Positions 34,426 through 43,064 of a DNA stretch of 64,000 bases are shown piece after piece. This DNA comes from Halanaerobium saccharolyticum. GTDB taxonomy: Bacteria > Bacillota > Halanaerobiia > Halanaerobiales > Halanaerobiaceae. The notes under the pieces are model-generated. The model was given only the letters and a program-made list of their open reading frames with translations, had not been told where the DNA came from and searched no databases. The stretch covers positions 46,024-110,023 of the forward strand of contig NZ_QAXS01000007.1 of the NCBI RefSeq assembly GCF_003053565.1. Reading direction: 5' to 3'. Positions within the stretch are counted from its first letter, which is position 1; the number at the start of each line of letters is the position of its first letter. The position numbers were made by a program, and so were the translations under genes.

Positions 34426-35283
34426 ATGGCTGCAGCTGAGAAATTTAAAATAAAAAAGATCTTTAATAATAATGTTATTCTGGCAGAAGAAATTTCTTCT
34501 AAAAGAGAAATGATTTTGATTGGCAGAGGAATTGGCTTCTCAAGAAAAACTGGTGATCAGTTTTTGAAATCAGAACTTAAAATTGATAAAGAATTTGCAC
34601 CGATTAAAGGTGAAAAAAGAGAAAACTACATTCAATTATTAGAGGAAGTAGATAGTAAGGTAATAGGAATAACCGAAGAAATAATTGCAATGGCCAGTTC
34701 TGAGTTAAATGAGGAGCTGGATCAGCATATCAGGATCGGGCTTGCCGATCATATAGCTTTTTCTTTAAAAAGAATTAAAGATGGAATAGAGGTGGCTAAT
34801 CCCTTTTTAGCGGAAACAAGAACCCTTTATAACAAAGAATATAGTCTGGCAGAAAAAGCTGTAGAGATGATTTCTGATAGATTTAATTTAGCTGTACCCG
34901 AAAGTGAAGTAGGATTTATAACCCTTCATATTCACGGTGCCAGGAATGAAAGAGGAATTTCTAAAACTTTAAAAAATACTTCTCTGATTAAAGAGCTGGT
35001 AACAGAGGTGGAGAGCGAACTCGGGCAGGAGTTAAGTTATGAGAGTCTTAATTATGCAAGATTAGTCAATCATCTGCGCTTTGCTCTCGAGAGAATAGAA
35101 ACTGAGGCTTCAAATCCCAATCCACTTTTAGAAGATATTAAAGAGAATTTTAAATTTTCCTTTAAAGTAGCAGAAAAACTTGCTAAAATAATAGAAGATA
35201 AATTTAACTGTCAGGTGCCGGAAAGCGAAAAGGGTTATTTAGCGCTGCATTTGCACAGATTAAAAAGAGATTTAGATATTTAA
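34426..35283 (+). CDS. glcT: BglG/GlcT-family transcription antiterminator
   Basis: 285 residues. N-terminal RNA-binding domain (about 1-55: KIKKIFNNNVILAEE, MILIGRGIGFSRKTGDQF), then two PTS regulation domains. PRD1 (about 70-170) includes HIRIGLADHIAFSLKRI and PESEVGFITLHIHGAR. PRD2 (about 180-285) includes RLVNHLRFALERIET and PESEKGYLALHLHRL. The four conserved PRD histidines are present. It should bind the two RNA targets at 34280 and 35354 when sugar is present. The choice of glcT over licT rests on the ptsG-like gene downstream and is tentative. Confidence 0.88.
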   Translation: MAAAEKFKIKKIFNNNVILAEEISSKREMILIGRGIGFSRKTGDQFLKSELKIDKEFAPIKGEKRENYIQLLEEVDSKVIGITEEIIAMASSELNEELDQHIRIGLADHIAFSLKRIKDGIEVANPFLAETRTLYNKEYSLAEKAVEMISDRFNLAVPESEVGFITLHIHGARNERGISKTLKNTSLIKELVTEVESELGQELSYESLNYARLVNHLRFALERIETEASNPNPLLEDIKENFKFSFKVAEKLAKIIEDKFNCQVPESEKGYLALHLHRLKRDLDI

Positions 35284-35353
35284 TTAAGAATTTACTATTT
35301 GTATAATAGGAGCTGTTTTGGCTCATCAAAATAAAATATAAATTTATTTAAGC

Positions 35354-35383
35354 GGCGTGTTACTGTTCAATCAGGCAAAAGCC
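35354..35383 (+). promoter_or_regulatory. RNA antiterminator (RAT) target ahead of ptsG
   Basis: GGCGTGTTACTG, TTCAAT loop, CAGGCAAAAGCC matches the GlcT/LicT RAT closely. Its last bases are shared with the terminator arm that follows. Confidence 0.85.
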
Positions 35384-35436
35384 GATTAGATAGCGGACTA
35401 AAATTATTGGTCTCAGTCTATCTAGTCGGCTTTTTT
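35380..35436 (+). terminator. Leader terminator of ptsG controlled by antitermination
   Basis: AGCCGATTAGATAG (35380-35393) pairs with CTATCTAGTCGGCT (35418-35431), one G-U, followed by TTTTTT. Overlap with the RAT means only one of the two structures can form. Confidence 0.9.
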
Positions 35437-35496
35437 GCTTTTATATATATTTTTCATCTATAATAATTATAATTTTAAAAGGGAGGAAATTTTTTA

Positions 35497-36918
35497 ATGA
35501 AAGGTTTTAAGAAGTTACAAAAAGTTGGTAAGGCGTTAATGACACCTGTTTCAGTTTTGCCAGCAGCAGGTATTTTAGTTGCTCTGGGAAGAATGCTGCA
35601 GGAACAGAGTGGTCTTGTTTTTGATGTTGGTGAGGTAATGTTTAACAGTGGAATTGCAATTTTTGAGCAGCTGCCCCTAATTTTTGCTTTAGGTGTGGCT
35701 ATTGGTTTTGCTGGTGATGCTGTTGCAGCACTTGCTGCCGGTGTAGGATTTACAGTCTACGCAAAAGTGCTTGATGTAATGGCTGGAGTAATTAATATTT
35801 CAGAAAGAACAGGCGGAAGTATTGAAGCAATCAATACCGGAGTTTTTGGAGGTATTGTTGTGGGAATAATAGCTGCTCAGATGTACAAAAAGTTTCACAG
35901 TACTGAACTACCTCCATATTTAGGCTTTTTTGCTGGTAAGAGGCTGGTTCCAATTGTTACAGCAGCAGGTTCTGTGCTGGCTGGTGTTGCTCTGGCTTTT
36001 ATCTGGCCTCCGATTCAGATTCAAATTAATCAATTTGCTCGTTTTGCAATGAATTCTGCTATTGGACCGGCACTCTATGCAGCAGGTAAGAGAGCCTTAA
36101 TTCCTGTTGGTTTACATCATGTTTATTATCCACCTTTTCTCTATGAATTTGGACGCTTTACAACCGAAGCAGGTCAGGTTTTAAGAGGAGAAACCGCGAG
36201 ATTTTTTGCCGGAGACCCTACGGCCGGGCGTTTTATGGCTGCTGAGTTTCCACTGATGTTATTTGCTCTTCCATCTGCCTGTCTGGCTATGTATTTGAGA
36301 GCTAAAAATAAAGTTAAGGTTGCAGGTATGTTAACAACTGCTGCTATAACTTCTTTTTTAACAGGAATCACAGAACCAATTGAATTCTCATTTATCTTTG
36401 TTGCTCCACCACTTTATTTATTTCATGTAGTGGGTGGATTTATTTCTGGACTTTTAACTAATTTCTTTGACATTAGAATAGGCTATACTTTTTCTGCCAG
36501 TGCTATTGACTATGTTTTGAGTTTATCAAATCTGGGTAATCCAATGATGTTCTGGCTTGTTGTTGGCCCAATAATGGCTGTCTTATATTTTACAGTCTTC
36601 TACTTTACAATTCCACTTTTCAATTTTGAAACTCCAGGCCGCGGCAGTGATGCAGTTGAAGCAGAAAACGAAGCTCCAGTTAATAAAGATCAAAGAGCTG
36701 CAGATGTATTAGCTGCTTTAGGCGGAAGTGAAAATCTAGAAAGTGTAGATGCCTGTATCACAAGGTTAAGACTGGAAGTTGTTGATAATTCAATAATTGA
36801 CGAAAAAGAGCTGAAAAAATTAGGTGCTTCGGGAGTTATGAAATCAGGCAGCAGCGTGCAGGTTGTATTTGGGCCTGAGTCTGATGCTTTAAAAGATAAA
36901 ATTAAAAACATAATGTAA
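35497..36918 (+). CDS. ptsG: PTS permease IIBC, probably glucose type
   Basis: 473 residues, IIC then IIB. The IIC part starts GKALMTPVSVLPAAGILVALGR and includes IPVGLHHVYYPPFLYEFG and GITEPIEFSF, typical of glucose/alpha-glucoside permeases. The phospho-cysteine is in SVDACITRLRLEV near residue 425. ATG 35497 after GGGAGG. Transcription is gated by the antitermination leader upstream. A second permease at 31720 has the GlcNAc-like HHVIN version, so the two are paralogues with different sugars. EIIA is encoded next at 36995. Confidence 0.87.
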   Translation: MKGFKKLQKVGKALMTPVSVLPAAGILVALGRMLQEQSGLVFDVGEVMFNSGIAIFEQLPLIFALGVAIGFAGDAVAALAAGVGFTVYAKVLDVMAGVINISERTGGSIEAINTGVFGGIVVGIIAAQMYKKFHSTELPPYLGFFAGKRLVPIVTAAGSVLAGVALAFIWPPIQIQINQFARFAMNSAIGPALYAAGKRALIPVGLHHVYYPPFLYEFGRFTTEAGQVLRGETARFFAGDPTAGRFMAAEFPLMLFALPSACLAMYLRAKNKVKVAGMLTTAAITSFLTGITEPIEFSFIFVAPPLYLFHVVGGFISGLLTNFFDIRIGYTFSASAIDYVLSLSNLGNPMMFWLVVGPIMAVLYFTVFYFTIPLFNFETPGRGSDAVEAENEAPVNKDQRAADVLAALGGSENLESVDACITRLRLEVVDNSIIDEKELKKLGASGVMKSGSSVQVVFGPESDALKDKIKNIM

Positions 36919-36994
36919 ATTAATTCTAGTTGTTTAAAATAATTCTGTAAATTATCAAAAAAATGTTTTATAATAAATTAAAGGAGGAGATTTG

Positions 36995-37474
36995 ATGTTT
37001 AATATATTTAAGAAAAAAGAAGAATATTTAGCTGCACCATTTGCAGGGGAAGTTAGTGAACTGCAGTATGTACCGGATGATGCTTTTGCCCAAAAAATGC
37101 TTGGAGATGGATTTGCTATCACCCCTGAAGAAAATGTAGTTAAGTCCCCCTGTGCCGGTGAGATTGTTCAGATTTTTTCTACAGGCCATGCAGTCGGAAT
37201 TAAAACTAAAAAAGGGCTGGAAGTTCTGGTTCATATTGGAATAGATACTGTTAAATTAGATGGAGAAGGATTTACAAAGCTTGTAGAAAATGGGGATAAG
37301 GTTGAAGTTGGGACTCCTTTAATTGAAGTAGATTTAGATTTCATTAAAGAAAATGCTCCTTCGATTTCTACTCCAGTTATTATTACCAACATGGAAAAAG
37401 TTAAAAATATGGAAATCTTAAAGAAAGAGAGAGTTAAAGCCGGAACCAAAGTTTTAAAGATAGAACTGGCTTAA
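36995..37474 (+). CDS. crr: PTS glucose-specific EIIA component
   Basis: Phosphocarrier between HPr and the IIB domains. 159 residues, with the strands LAAPFAGEVSELQYVPDDAFA and NVVKSPCAGEIVQIF, and the active histidine H in VLVHIGIDTVKLDGEGF (about residue 80). ATG 36995 is preferred over the TTG at 36992, as AAGGAGGA lies nine bases ahead. It is followed by a strong terminator. Both IIBC permeases lack IIA, so this protein probably serves both. Confidence 0.94.
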   Translation: MFNIFKKKEEYLAAPFAGEVSELQYVPDDAFAQKMLGDGFAITPEENVVKSPCAGEIVQIFSTGHAVGIKTKKGLEVLVHIGIDTVKLDGEGFTKLVENGDKVEVGTPLIEVDLDFIKENAPSISTPVIITNMEKVKNMEILKKERVKAGTKVLKIELA

Positions 37475-37505
37475 CTTAATTTTTACAGAAATATATTATA
37501 ATGCT

Positions 37506-37541
37506 GGGGGTAGCTGTTTAGATAACAGCTATCCCCTTTTT
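37506..37541 (+). terminator. Terminator of the PTS operon
   Basis: GGGGGTAGCTGTT pairs with AACAGCTATCCCC around TAGAT, followed by TTTTTAT. Confidence 0.92.
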
Positions 37542-37556
37542 ATCTTTAATTAAATT

Positions 37557-37565
37557 TGATATAAT
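37557..37565 (+). promoter_or_regulatory. Possible extended -10 promoter of proB
   Basis: TGATATAAT (TG, one base, TATAAT) lies about 55 bases ahead of proB. No good -35 is seen. Confidence 0.4.
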
Positions 37566-37618
37566 AAATAAAAGTGTCTTTAATACTAAAATTTAGCTTA
37601 AGACAGGATGATTTAATA

Positions 37619-38755
37619 ATGAAATTTAAGAGAATTGTAGTTAAAGTAGGGAGCAGCAGTTTAACCAACAAAAATGGAAAATTGAATTTTACTCAACTTG
37701 ATGCTTTAAGCAGGCAGCTTGTTGACCTTAAAAATCAGGGAAGAGAAATGCTTCTTGTTAGTTCCGGAGCTGTGGCAGCAGGTATGGGAGAGCTCGGCTA
37801 TGCTAAAAAACCGGCTTCTATTCCAGAACAGCAGGCCTGTGCAGCTGTTGGACAGGGACTTTTAGTTGGCATTTATAATAAATTTTTCAGGGAATATGGA
37901 GCAAAATCTGCTCAAATTTTATTAACTTCAAGTGATTTAGAAAATAGAAACCGCTATTTAAATGCCTTTAATACTTTAAAAACTTTAATTGAACATGATG
38001 TAATTCCTGTAATTAATGAAAATGATACAGTAGTTACAAATGAAATTAAAGTAGGAGATAATGATACTCTGGCAGCAAGAGTTGCCGGACTGGTAGAGGC
38101 AGATTTATTGATCAATCTTTCTGATGTTGATGGACTTTATAATGGCAATCCAGATGGAAATAGAGATAATGTTAGTCTGATTTCTAAAGTTGAGAATATT
38201 ACCGCTGAGATAGAAAAAATGGCTGGCGGTAAGGGAAGTGAAGTTGGAACAGGTGGTATGGAAACAAAGATTGAAGCTGCTAAAATCGCAGTAAATTCCG
38301 GGGTGCAGATGATTATTGGATCAGGGAAAGAAAAAAACTCACTTCTAAAAATTGTGGAGATGGCAGAAAATAGTCAGTTTGATCTGGGGACTACCTTCCT
38401 GACAGCCGAGGAGAGGTTGTCTAAAAGAAAACAGTGGCTTAATTTCAATCTGCCGCCGCTTGGTAAAATTGTAGTTGATCAGGGAGCAGCAGAGGCCTTA
38501 GTCAGAAGAGGTAAAAGTTTACTACCTGGTGGCATTATTAAGATTGAAGGAGAATTTAATAGTGGTGATCCGGTAACTATTAGTGATGGAAAACGGGCAA
38601 TTGGTAAGGGGATTGTTAACTATAATTCTGACGAAATTGAAAAAATTAAAGGCGCTCATTCAAATGAGATTGAACAAATTCTTGGTTATTTTAATAAAAG
38701 TGAAGTTATCCATCGAGATAATATGGTTATAGGAGGAGATAAAGATGAGTATTAG
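37619..38755 (+). CDS. proB: Glutamate 5-kinase
   Basis: First step of proline synthesis from glutamate. The kinase core holds KRIVVKVGSSSLTN, LVSSGAVAAGMGELGY, INENDTVVTNEIKVGDNDTLAARVAGLV and GTGGMETKIEAAKIA. A PUA domain follows (about 280-378, LGKIVVDQGAAEALVRRGKSLLPGGI). ATG 37619 gives 378 residues; the upstream in-frame GTG-type starts add 15 non-conserved residues. It overlaps proA by 11 bases. No T-box leader is seen ahead of it. Confidence 0.95.
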   Translation: MKFKRIVVKVGSSSLTNKNGKLNFTQLDALSRQLVDLKNQGREMLLVSSGAVAAGMGELGYAKKPASIPEQQACAAVGQGLLVGIYNKFFREYGAKSAQILLTSSDLENRNRYLNAFNTLKTLIEHDVIPVINENDTVVTNEIKVGDNDTLAARVAGLVEADLLINLSDVDGLYNGNPDGNRDNVSLISKVENITAEIEKMAGGKGSEVGTGGMETKIEAAKIAVNSGVQMIIGSGKEKNSLLKIVEMAENSQFDLGTTFLTAEERLSKRKQWLNFNLPPLGKIVVDQGAAEALVRRGKSLLPGGIIKIEGEFNSGDPVTISDGKRAIGKGIVNYNSDEIEKIKGAHSNEIEQILGYFNKSEVIHRDNMVIGGDKDEY

Positions 38756-40001
38756 AGAAGAATTAATTTCACAGGCAGATGCAGCGAAAAAAGCAGCCAG
38801 AAAATTAGCCAAAGCAGGTACAAATGAAAAAAATAAGGCTTTAAATTCTATTGCTGATAAACTGCTGGAAAGACAGGCTGAGATCTTAGAGATTAACGAA
38901 AAGGATATGCAGAAAGGCAGAGACAATGATTTAAGTAGAGCCTTACTTGATCGACTTAAGCTTACTGAAGCAAGAATTGAGGGGATGGCTCAGGGTTTAA
39001 GAGAAGTTGCCGCTCAGGAAGATCCGATTGGAGAAGTTCCTCAGATGTGGAAAAGACCAAATGGACTTCAGATTGGCAAAATAAGAGTTCCGCTTGGAGT
39101 AATCGGTATTATTTATGAAGCCAGGCCTAATGTTACAGTTGATGTAGCAGGTCTCTGTTTAAAATCAGGAAATACAGTGATTCTGCGTGGAGGATCAAAT
39201 GCTTTTAACTCAAATCAAATTTTAACAAACATCATTCAGGATGGTCTGCAGGAGGCCGGGCTGCCAAAAGAAGCTGTTCAGTTAATCTCTACTACTGACC
39301 GTAAGGCAGTAGATATACTCTTTACTCTAAATGATTATTTAGATGTTTTAATCCCGCGCGGTGGAGCCGGTTTGATTCAAAAAGTTGTCAACGAATCAAA
39401 GGTGCCTGTAATCGAAACGGGTGTTGGTAACTGTCATGTTTATGTAAATAAAGATGCAGATCTGACGAAAGCTAAAAAAATTGTTTTCAATGCTAAATAT
39501 TCCAGACCTGCTGTCTGCAATGCTGCCGAAAGTTTACTGGTTGATCAGGAGGTTGCAGAGGAGTTTCTGCCAGAGATGGCCCGGATTTTTGCCGAATGTG
39601 ATGTCGAATTAAGGGGCTGTGAGCAGACTCAAAAGATTATCCCTAAAGTTAAAGCAGCTACAGAGGAAGACTATGCAACTGAGTTTTTAGATTATATTAT
39701 GTCTGTTAAAGTTGTAGCAGATTATGAAGAAGCCGTAGAGCATATTTATCAGTATGGAACCAAACATTCGGAGGCTATAGTAACAGAAAATTATACTACT
39801 GCCAGAGCATTTTTAGATGATATTGATGCAGCAGCAGTATATGTAAATGCTTCAACCCGTTTTACAGATGGAGGACAGTTTGGACTGGGGGCTGAAACAG
39901 GAATCAGTACTCAAAAACTGCATGCCAGAGGACCAATGGGATTAAAAGAATTAACAACTACCAAATATATAATTATGGGTAATGGTCAGATTAGAGAGTA
40001 A
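38745..40001 (+). CDS. proA: Glutamate-5-semialdehyde dehydrogenase
   Basis: Reduces glutamyl phosphate to the semialdehyde. 418 residues. Family stretches are IRVPLGVIGIIYEARPNVT, NTVILRGGSNA, IPRGGAGLIQ, and the active cysteine in KYSRPAVCNAAESLLV. The C-terminal RGPMGLKELTT is the conserved tail. AGGAGATAAAG precedes ATG 38745. It follows proB and precedes proC; the full glutamate-to-proline route is thus in one operon. Confidence 0.96.
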   Translation: MSIREELISQADAAKKAARKLAKAGTNEKNKALNSIADKLLERQAEILEINEKDMQKGRDNDLSRALLDRLKLTEARIEGMAQGLREVAAQEDPIGEVPQMWKRPNGLQIGKIRVPLGVIGIIYEARPNVTVDVAGLCLKSGNTVILRGGSNAFNSNQILTNIIQDGLQEAGLPKEAVQLISTTDRKAVDILFTLNDYLDVLIPRGGAGLIQKVVNESKVPVIETGVGNCHVYVNKDADLTKAKKIVFNAKYSRPAVCNAAESLLVDQEVAEEFLPEMARIFAECDVELRGCEQTQKIIPKVKAATEEDYATEFLDYIMSVKVVADYEEAVEHIYQYGTKHSEAIVTENYTTARAFLDDIDAAAVYVNASTRFTDGGQFGLGAETGISTQKLHARGPMGLKELTTTKYIIMGNGQIRE

Positions 40002-40020
40002 GCTGGAGGAGGATTTATAA

Positions 40021-40824
40021 ATGAACTTAGCGATTATTGGTCTGGGAAATATGGGAGAGGCAATTTTAAGTGGTATTTTAAATCAGGGCTTAGTTAAGCC
40101 CGAAAATATTACAGCCGCAGATAAGAAATTTGCTGATGCGGAATTTGAGCTTCCAGCTGAATTTTCTCAGATAACTATTACTGCTGATAATAAAGCTGCT
40201 GCAGCTGAGGCCGATTATATTATTCTGGCAGTTAAACCTCAGATAATTAATTTAGTACTGGAAGATATAAAAAAAGAAGCAGCTTCAAAAGTGATTATTT
40301 CAATTGCAGCCGGAGTTAAAACAGAATTACTCGCCCAGTACTTTGGTGCCAGAGCTAAGATAATTAGAGTAATGCCCAATACTCCGGCTTTAGTTGCAGA
40401 AGGGATGAGTGCTCTTTATTATACTTCAGCTGTTGAGGCAGATGAGAAAGCCTTTGTTGATAGGATTTTTAATTCGCTGGGAAAAACAGTTGAGGTCAAA
40501 GAAGAGGCAATGGATGCAGTAACTGGACTCAGCGGCAGTGGGCCGGCCTTTGTGTATCTTTTTATTGAGGCCCTGTCAGATGCAGGAGTTTTAAAAGGGC
40601 TTGATAGTCAGACCGCTCTTAAACTGGCTGCTCAAACGGTTAAAGGTGGAGCCGAAATGGTATTAAGTTCAGATAAACATCCTGCTGAATTAAAAGATAT
40701 GGTTTGTTCACCGGCAGGAACTACAATTGCCGGGGTAGCCGAGCTGGAAGAGAATGCATTTCGGTCCTCTGTAATTAAAGCTGTTAAAGCGGCAGCCGAG
40801 CGTTCAGAGGAGCTGGGAAAGTAA
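40021..40824 (+). CDS. proC: Pyrroline-5-carboxylate reductase
   Basis: Last step of proline synthesis. Rossmann GLGNMGEAILSGIL at the start, VKPQIINLVLEDI, IRVMPNTPALVAEGM, and the C-terminal signature VCSPAGTTIAGVAELEE. 267 residues is normal. It starts 19 bases after proA with GGAGGAGG ahead. The stop is directly followed by the tsaE ATG, so proline and tRNA-modification genes share a transcript. Confidence 0.95.
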   Translation: MNLAIIGLGNMGEAILSGILNQGLVKPENITAADKKFADAEFELPAEFSQITITADNKAAAAEADYIILAVKPQIINLVLEDIKKEAASKVIISIAAGVKTELLAQYFGARAKIIRVMPNTPALVAEGMSALYYTSAVEADEKAFVDRIFNSLGKTVEVKEEAMDAVTGLSGSGPAFVYLFIEALSDAGVLKGLDSQTALKLAAQTVKGGAEMVLSSDKHPAELKDMVCSPAGTTIAGVAELEENAFRSSVIKAVKAAAERSEELGK

Positions 40825-41295
40825 ATGGATAAAAGTTATTCAATAATCACTGATTCTTCAGCTGAGACTGAAGAATTTGGTCGGAAACTGGCTCAATTAA
40901 TTGAAATTCCATCACTTATTCTGCTTAAAGGAGATCTGGGCACCGGTAAAACTTTAATTACTAAAGCCGCTGCTTCAGTCTTTGGTTATCAGGGTGAAGT
41001 GACAAGCCCTACTTTTAATCTGGTCCAGGAATATTCTGGAGAAAAAGAGATTATTCATATGGATCTTTATCGTCTGGATAGAACAGAAGAACTTTTAGAA
41101 ATTGGTTTTGAAGATTATTTAAACAGAGAAGCTGTTATTTTTATTGAATGGCCGGAACTTGCTCTGCCGCTGCTTCCGGCTGATTTTATTTTTATTAATC
41201 TAGAAAAAATATCTGCTGAAAAGAGAAAAATAACTGTTCGCGGTGAAGGTGAAAAAAGCAGATTATTAATAGAAAGGTTGAATAAAGAATGTTAA
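40825..41295 (+). CDS. tsaE: tRNA threonylcarbamoyladenosine biosynthesis ATPase TsaE
   Basis: ATPase needed for t6A37 modification with TsaB and TsaD. Walker A is KGDLGTGKTLITKA (about 33-46), followed by VTSPTFNLVQEY, HMDLYRLD and the family FIEWPELALPLLP. 156 residues. ATG touches the proC stop; it overlaps tsaB by 7 bases. The TsaE-B-D order is the standard in Bacillota. Confidence 0.94.
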   Translation: MDKSYSIITDSSAETEEFGRKLAQLIEIPSLILLKGDLGTGKTLITKAAASVFGYQGEVTSPTFNLVQEYSGEKEIIHMDLYRLDRTEELLEIGFEDYLNREAVIFIEWPELALPLLPADFIFINLEKISAEKRKITVRGEGEKSRLLIERLNKEC

Positions 41296-42002
41296 CTCTG
41301 GCAATAGATAGTTCAACAGATAATCTTGGTCTGGCTCTGATGGAATCAGGTCAGCTTCGAGGAGAATTTAATTTAAGTTTAAAAAGGCAGCACAGCGAAA
41401 AATTACTGCCCTTAATGGAAGAAATTTTTGAGCTTTTAGAGATTGAAGCTAAAGACCTGGATGGAGCTGCTGTAGCTACAGGCCCCGGGTCTTTTACCGG
41501 TCTCAGAATTGGGATTACAACAGCAAAAATGCTGGGTAGAATTTTTGCTATTCCAGTTAAAGGAATTCCTACTCTTGAAATCATGGCAGCAGGAGCAGCA
41601 GGTGCTTATAGATTAGCACTTTTAGATGCCAGAAGAGAGAGAGTCTATTATGCTTTTTATCAGCAGCCAGAAGCTGATTCTGATGATTTCATTAAAGAAA
41701 TATATCCGCCGGCAGCTGTTAGGATTGCTGAGCTGCCTGAAGTTTTAAATGACTACAGTCAGAAGCAAATAACTATAATTGGGGAAAAAAAATTAGAAGT
41801 AGGAAAAGTATTAAAAGCAAGTAATTTTTCGATAAAATATGGTGAACCGGAATCAGATCTGCCTCGAGCTGCAGTTTTAGCAAGGCTGGGCGAAAATTAT
41901 TTGAAACGGGGTCAAAAAGATGATATTTATCAGCTTAAACCTGCTTATTTAAAAAAGCCCCAGGCTGAAATTAACTGGCAGCAGAAATATGGAAGTAATT
42001 AA
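41289..42002 (+). CDS. tsaB: t6A biosynthesis protein TsaB
   Basis: Scaffold partner of TsaD of the ASKHA fold. N-terminus LTLAIDSSTDNLGLALME, the histidine-bearing QHSEKLLPLMEEIF, and GPGSFTGLRIGITTAKML (the classic TsaB stretch). 237 residues. Overlaps tsaE by 7 bases and is followed by tsaD. Unlike TsaD it lacks the metal-binding histidine pair. Confidence 0.93.
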   Translation: MLTLAIDSSTDNLGLALMESGQLRGEFNLSLKRQHSEKLLPLMEEIFELLEIEAKDLDGAAVATGPGSFTGLRIGITTAKMLGRIFAIPVKGIPTLEIMAAGAAGAYRLALLDARRERVYYAFYQQPEADSDDFIKEIYPPAAVRIAELPEVLNDYSQKQITIIGEKKLEVGKVLKASNFSIKYGEPESDLPRAAVLARLGENYLKRGQKDDIYQLKPAYLKKPQAEINWQQKYGSN

Positions 42003-42018
42003 TATGGGAGTGGAAAAA

Positions 42019-43056
42019 TTGAAATATAAAGATAAGTTAAAAAATAAAAATGAAGATATTTATATACTTGCCTTAGAGAGCTCCTGTGATGAAACTGCGG
42101 CTGCAGTCAATAAAAATGGACTGGAGGTTATGGCAAATGTTGTTTCTTCACAGGTTGAAATTCATAAAAAGTTTGGGGGAGTGGTGCCGGAAATTGCTTC
42201 TCGCAAACACTTAGAACTGCTGCTGCCTGTAATTGACCAGGCATTAGCAGAAGCTGGAATTAAGTTTGAGGATTTAGATGCAGTAGCTGCTACATCCGGT
42301 CCGGGACTGGTCGGCGGTCTTTTAGTTACTCTGACTGCTGCTAAGACTATTTCGCTTGCTTTAAATATCCCATTAATCGGGGTCAATCATATTGCCGGTC
42401 ATATTTATGCTAACTTTATTGCTAATCCTGAGATTAAAAAACCACTTCTCTGTCTCACTATTTCTGGTGGACACACAGATCTTTTATATTTTGAAGATTT
42501 GAGGGGGTATCAAATCTTAGGTAGAACCATAGATGATGCAGCCGGAGAGGCGTTTGATAAAATCTCTCGTTTTCTTGGCCTCGGTTATCCTGGTGGTCCG
42601 GCAATAGAAAAGGCAGCTCAGACTGGAAATGAAGAGGCTATAGACTTTCCCAGAGCTGATTTAGGTAAAAGTTACAACTTTAGCTTTAGTGGTTTAAAAA
42701 CCTCTGTGATGAATTATGTTAATAATGAAAAACAGCGGGGAAATGAAATAAATACCAGTGATCTGGCAGCCAGTTTTCAGAAAGCAGTTGTAGACAGCCT
42801 GGCTTCTAATTTACTGCAGGCTGTAGAGGAATATAAAGTGGAAAGTGTTGTTTTATCAGGTGGAGTTGCGGCCAATCAAAGATTAAGAAGCTACCTGGAA
42901 GAAAAGTTAGAAAAATATAATTTAAAGCTTTATTATCCTCCTCTGGAATTATGTACTGATAATGCAGCGATGATTGGAGCAGTGGCTTATTATCAGTATC
43001 TTGAGCGAGATTTTGCTCCTTTAAGTATTAGTGCTGACCCCTCTTTAAAGTTGTAG
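42019..43056 (+). CDS. tsaD: tRNA N6-adenosine threonylcarbamoyltransferase TsaD
   Basis: Catalytic ASKHA subunit for t6A. The motif ILALESSCDETAAAV is at the N-terminus, the metal histidines are in GVNHIAGHIYANF, and SGGHTDLLYF plus LSGGVAANQRLR follow. The start is uncertain. TTG 42019 follows GGGAGTGG with a five-base gap and gives a normal length, while ATG 42004 or 41989 adds residues not usual in the family. It follows tsaB by one gene, and precedes the radical SAM protein by 8 bases. Confidence 0.93.
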   Translation: MKYKDKLKNKNEDIYILALESSCDETAAAVNKNGLEVMANVVSSQVEIHKKFGGVVPEIASRKHLELLLPVIDQALAEAGIKFEDLDAVAATSGPGLVGGLLVTLTAAKTISLALNIPLIGVNHIAGHIYANFIANPEIKKPLLCLTISGGHTDLLYFEDLRGYQILGRTIDDAAGEAFDKISRFLGLGYPGGPAIEKAAQTGNEEAIDFPRADLGKSYNFSFSGLKTSVMNYVNNEKQRGNEINTSDLAASFQKAVVDSLASNLLQAVEEYKVESVVLSGGVAANQRLRSYLEEKLEKYNLKLYYPPLELCTDNAAMIGAVAYYQYLERDFAPLSISADPSLKL

Positions 43057-43064
43057 GTGATGAG

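Noticed and set aside
37566..37618. T-box leader ahead of proBA, as in some Bacilli
   Set aside because: Only about 50 bases separate the likely promoter and proB, and no T-box sequence or specifier stem is present.
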